Assembly: GCA_942159475.1 (NCBI GenBank)
Contig: OW804097.1
Location: 116,348,789 to 116,412,788, forward strand
Length of the DNA stretch: 64,000 nt
DNA from: Sthenelais limicola
Lineage: Eukaryota > Annelida > Polychaeta > Phyllodocida > Sigalionidae
Direction of reading: 5' to 3'
Of the stretch, positions 60,041 through 64,000 are shown piece by piece (position 1 is the stretch's first letter; each line of letters opens with the position of its first letter). Under the pieces are notes generated by a model. That model did not search any database. It was given only the letters and a program-made list of their open reading frames with translations, and had not been told where the DNA came from. The position numbers and the translations under genes were made by a program.

Positions 60041-61214
60041 CAAAAGGGTCGACATACCTTTATGAACTACCTAGAGTACATTTCTTCCGGCTGTTACCTG
60101 CAATAAAAGAAAGAAATGTATCAAAAAGATCATGTATTTACCAAAAACGTTTTCAACAATTAAAGCTGCATTCTCAGCTAATTTCCGTAAAAAAATGATA
60201 TTCGCACCCAGATAGAGTATTAAGGGATTTTAAATTGTTCTTCTTGGTTTAAAATTCCATTTTCTCCCCAAATAATTATTTAGAGGACACGCCAAAATCT
60301 CACTTTTTTTCAGTTTGACTCTCTATCATCTTTTTAAACTTTGAGAATACTTTTGGAATTGAAAATGGGAGAACAACACTGGCTAGATCGGTATATGAAC
60401 TAGCCAACAAATTGCACTATTAATCCCATTTGATCGAGATGGCGACTGTAGATCAGCAAAAAACAAAAGTATAAAAATATTCTAGAAAAAGCCATGAATT
60501 CATGACAAAACTCAGGAAATTCAAAGGAAATATAATTATTTCTTCAATTTCTTCCTTTGCATCTTCCTTTCTACATTACTCAGGATGAAGGAAACAAAAA
60601 GAATTAGTAAACAGTGAACAGGTTGCATTCATTTATTTCTGGTTCATGCAGAAGATTGCATTTCCAAGTGAAATGAAAATTGATGTGAGTTAAATGTAAA
60701 GTTTGAGAGGGAGGGATAGTAGGAGGGAGAGGAAGGGGAGACTGAAAAAATGATATCCCTATCCCATATATGACTGGTCACTCCATGTAATTCTGTTGGT
60801 CCCTTTAACACCTTTGCATATGAGCTTCTTACTTCTCAACTTGCCACTTTAATTTACACATGGTCTACCCTTTAATACACACCTAAACACCATCCCCTCC
60901 CCCTCCCAGCCATTACCAGCATGATTCTGATCTTCACAATGATATCCAGGATGGGAGGAGCCAAGATTCTATCAATGATTGACAGACATCACCCTAATCT
61001 ATTTAGATTAATGTTATCTCATCAATCTAAAAAGCAGAGAAAAATATTTTTGGGTCGCTTTAACTGGGAATGCTGCTTTAATCTGACCTCATTTGCCTTT
61101 AGTACAGTTCGGTTCACTTGATTCATGGCAGCAGCAATGCTACCAGGTTTTACAAGCGTCTGGAAACATTTTGTTATGTGAAAATAGTCACGTTTGCCTA
61201 TTATTCAGCAAAAC

Positions 61215-61258
61215 ATGGAGTTTGATGAAGTGTTTAAGTACATTGGACAGTTCTCCAG
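61215..61258 (+). CDS. SLC22 copy 2, coding exon 1
   Basis: Identical to 31883-31926; donor AG|GTGGGT. Confidence 0.85.
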
Positions 61259-62961
61259 GTGGGTCACCTACACAATACAACTGTTTTACCATATACTTAC
61301 CATATAGTGCTATACACTTTACAGTATACAAGATTGTTCATATTTCTTTCCTTACAACATACCAACCTTAGGGGTAAAGTTGCCAGAAAATGTACAATTC
61401 ACCTTCACCAATCCCCTCAAATAACCCAAATTTCAGATGAAAATAAATTTCAAAATACAGTTCAACCTAACCAAAGAGTTTGCTAGAATCAATGCCATGC
61501 CGAATATACTTGAATTTACCTAGTATTGACCAAGCTGCAGCCTAATTCAGCGGAATGTACAAAATGTATACAGCTGCGATATAGAACTTGTCTTGCTCTG
61601 ATTGCCAAGTGTTCTATATTGGTTGGATTCTTTAAAATAATTGTTATTGGCTGTACCGCATTTAGCATTTATTACAATTTTTGCTGAAATTCTTATCATT
61701 TTTGTATCATGAAAGTCTTGCTAGTCAGAAAACACCTGCCAGGATTTAAGGATGAGAACATAAATTTAGAAATATAGATCCGTCGTTGGACTAAAACAAA
61801 ACAAAAACGTACAAATAATTATGGGAAAATATAGACAAACATTTATAATCATTTGAAATATTTTAAGTTGCGTTAACACCTAAACTATAACTTAAGCAAG
61901 TTATGATTAGAAGTTTTATTCAGGTGGTAAATATGAATTATGAGTTGGATTCCAATGTTTCGGATTTGTGGCAATCCTTCTTCAGGGAATTTATATTTGA
62001 ATCTCAGCTTCTCTACAAAATATATATGGCATGAAATGGGTGTCAGAAGGGGAAAGTAGGGTGTATAAAACTTGGAATAATCTTGTCATCAAATAAGCAT
62101 GAGATGCTTCACCAGACATGAGGCGCATATTAGATGATATATTCATTAAATGCAATCTCACATATTAGATGATATATTCATTAAATGCAATATTCTCCAA
62201 TAATCCAAATTTAGGACAAGATTTAGGTTCAGAATACAGTTCAAACCAATATTTTGAATCAGTGAAATACCAAATATACTCGAATATTCCTTCTATTTAT
62301 CAATTTTTAGTCTCATTGAATTTTAGAAGTGTGTAGAGCTAACATCATACATTTCCAGATAACTTTGCCATCACTATGTTTAGCATGTCTAAGGCATTGA
62401 GACCATTCATATAATGTTACGGGAAACAAAAGTAAAACACATTCATCAAAAGATCATAATTGTGACTTATTACTAGCACCATACCATCATTTTACAGATA
62501 TCAGGCTATGGTATTCAGCTGTGCGGGTACATTCATCTTTATTCAGGCCCTTCACAATTTCTCTTCCCCTTTCACGGGAATGGAACAAGATCACTGGTGC
62601 AGCATAGACCGACTTTCACACTCCAACCTGTCAGAAGAAAGACAAAAAGACTTATCAATACCCTGGGATGGAACAAGGAACAACTATCAGAGGTAAGCAC
62701 TAGAGGATAGATAATAACTGTACATCTTCAAAAATATAAAAATTAGTTATCAATTGATAGGCTGAGATATTCTGAAGATAATTTAGTAACAATATGCCTT
62801 GCTCTGTCTTCAGTTGTAGTATGTATGACTACCCCTGGGATAATGTGACAGATGAGGAACTAAACTGGTTGAATAGGAGTCAAGTGGTGTCATCTCCCAC
62901 CTTAAACTGTGACACTTGGAAGCACAATACATCAGAGTTCAGATCAACCATCATTACAGAG
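61215..62961 (+). CDS. Second SLC22-type transporter, exons 1-3 only (3' part outside window)
   Basis: Exons 61215-61258, 62498-62692 and 62814-62961 have the same lengths, phases and splice sites as copy 1 and encode 129 residues: N-terminus, TM1 and the large extracellular loop. Exon 1 is identical. By eye, exons 2-3 carry about 13 nucleotide differences from copy 1, most of them changing the residue (for example Cys to Ser, Leu to Phe, Lys to Asn, Gln to Asn). The reading frame is intact. Exon 4 is not present by base 64000. This is a paralogue from tandem duplication; whether the whole gene is functional cannot be judged here. Confidence 0.85.
61371..61580 (+). mobile_element. MITE family A copy in intron 1 of SLC22 copy 2
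   Basis: Orthologous insertion to 32039-32246. Confidence 0.7.
62498..62692 (+). CDS. SLC22 copy 2, coding exon 2
   Basis: 195 nt, collinear with 33158-33352, with about nine differences. Confidence 0.88.
62814..62961 (+). CDS. SLC22 copy 2, coding exon 3
   Basis: 148 nt, collinear with 33470-33617, with about four differences; donor GAG|GTGAGC. Confidence 0.88.
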
Positions 62962-62985
62962 GTGAGCCACAATAAATATCGATTA

Positions 62986-63196
62986 CTGTAAACATATTAA
63001 TGTTTGCGCAGTGTTTATTTTCGCTATTTTAGCGAACCCACCTTTGTGCGTGAAAATAAGTCCTGCGCGAATGGTATATTCATTGCATAAACAATGTGTG
63101 AGACTTCCTTGCAACGCAAATTTAAATCTGCGTAAAAAGGTGCCAAAGCACTTAGTGCACGAAAATTTATCTGTGAGAAAATAAATACGTTTACAG
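62986..63196. mobile_element. TA-flanked MITE (CTGTAAAC...GTTTACAG) in intron 3 of SLC22 copy 2
   Basis: A 211-bp insertion with CTGTAAAC and GTTTACAG ends, TA on both sides and GCGCGAATG / TTTTCGCTATTTTAGCGAA inside. The corresponding site in copy 1 (about 33637) is empty, so the insertion followed the duplication. TIR and TA target suggest a Tc1/mariner-type source. Confidence 0.75.
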
Positions 63197-63549
63197 TATA
63201 TAAAGTTGGGGGATTGTGGAAAAAGTAATAGTTGTCTGAAATACAATCAGTAAATTACTTTCAATGTTAATAAAGTTAAGTTTCAAGTTAATAAACTTCA
63301 TTGTAGCTGTCCTTTTTGGTTTGAGACATACATGACCAACTCAGTCTGCTGTCTTCCTTTCACACAGCAATTGATGCCACCACAGGATTTTGAAAATTAC
63401 AAATAAACAAAACAATAATTCTAATGAATAACACAATAATGCTAATGTAATGTTTAATGATAACTTTTATATCATATTATCCCCACTACATATTATTGTA
63501 GCAGTCCATCTCTGTTTTTTCTCTACAAACCTAGCTCAATATACCATAG

Positions 63550-63785
63550 TTTATTCATTTTTTTTTGTCCAACATCAAATCTTTATTAAAAAAACATTCT
63601 ATGAATTAAGTAAAAAACATGGACCATAGTTTATTATATAAAATCCTACACAAGGAACATACTTGAGAAGATGAGTCTGCTATTTTGCTTTCACCCGTCT
63701 ATTGTTGCCTCCAGAGGCTTCTACTTACTGGCAGCACCTGGCTATCCTGGTGGTAGCTGGGCCCCAGAGAAGCCTTATCTGTAGA
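63550..63785 (-). mobile_element. LINE 3' end in intron 3 of SLC22 copy 2, minus strand
   Basis: Counterpart of 34010-34240. Confidence 0.5.
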
Positions 63786-64000
63786 AGGCATCTCTCATGT
63801 TTGTTCCCATATGGGTGGGGCTCCCAAAAATGTCCATTTTGCCAAAATCACCCATATTAATTCCATAATTTATTCGGATTTCATGCCACATAACTAACTT
63901 TTCAGTATTTTGTACCTTCCCAAGTGTATAATAAGGACATATTGAGAAATATATATAAAAATTCCTTTTTATGCAAAAAAATCATATTTTTATGTTAGAA

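Larger units (their letters stand above)
58804..64000 (+). repeat. Tandem duplication unit 2 (continues beyond the window)
   Basis: Starts ACGCGTGTCATC 36 bp after the first gene's stop codon and follows unit 1 block by block. Differences: an extra segment at about 58927-59877 that includes a LINE, absence of 29733-31207, an extra segment at about 60592-61030, and a MITE at 62986-63196. Collinearity is lost after about 63797, before the expected exon 4. Confidence 0.8.

Noticed and set aside
62983..63246. 87-codon minus-strand frame
   Set aside because: It coincides with the MITE at 62986-63196 and has no counterpart in the other tandem copy.

Overview
The window looks like a repeat-rich, AT-rich invertebrate (metazoan) chromosome segment. 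The support is spliceosomal introns with GT..AG borders and conserved phases, a tyrosine-recombinase retrotransposon, a Ty3/Gypsy-type element carrying an env gene, 5'-truncated LINE copies with poly-A tails, and several dense families of short inverted-repeat elements. I cannot name the species. A marine or lophotrochozoan-like genome is a guess from the repeat types only.

Layout. (1) 1-3007: 3' part of a Ngaro/DIRS-like retrotransposon with a frameshifted RT/RNase H, an intact tyrosine recombinase and split direct repeats. (2) 3008-29360: no convincing host gene. It is a mosaic of about 240-bp MITEs ('family A'), about 200-bp inverted-repeat elements ('family B'), a 'TAATAGGGG'-ended family ('family D'), LINE 3' ends, minisatellites and long pyrimidine- or purine-rich tracts. 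(3) 29368-58800: one unit of a tandem duplication containing a complete 12-exon SLC22-type (organic cation/anion) transporter gene, 31883-58767, which adds up to 569 codons in frame. (4) 36873-54705: a 17.8-kb endogenous retrovirus-like Ty3/Gypsy element with identical 247-bp LTRs and a 4-bp target duplication. It sits seven bases into intron 8 of the transporter, in the same orientation as the gene. (5) 58804-end: the second tandem unit with the first three coding exons of a second SLC22 gene; its remaining exons lie beyond the window.

The retrovirus-like element carries a small ORF, gag (936 aa), pol (protease-RT-RNase H-integrase) and a baculovirus-F-like env. My main observation is that env reads as a three-exon gene. 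A tiny initiating exon at 46439-46446 is followed by a 107-nt intron, and at the 3' end the env stop codon overlaps a consensus splice donor whose in-phase acceptor lies 381 nt downstream. All three exons together give 884 codons including the stop. About 4.9 kb of mostly non-coding sequence follows, including a duplicated hairpin-forming segment.

How the parts interact. The LTR lies directly after the exon 8 donor of the transporter and supplies an in-frame stop and an AATAAA, so it could truncate the transporter after the first six membrane spans. The two tandem gene copies differ by about 3-4 % in both exons and introns, whereas the LTRs are identical, so the element arrived after the duplication. 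All comparisons were made by eye.
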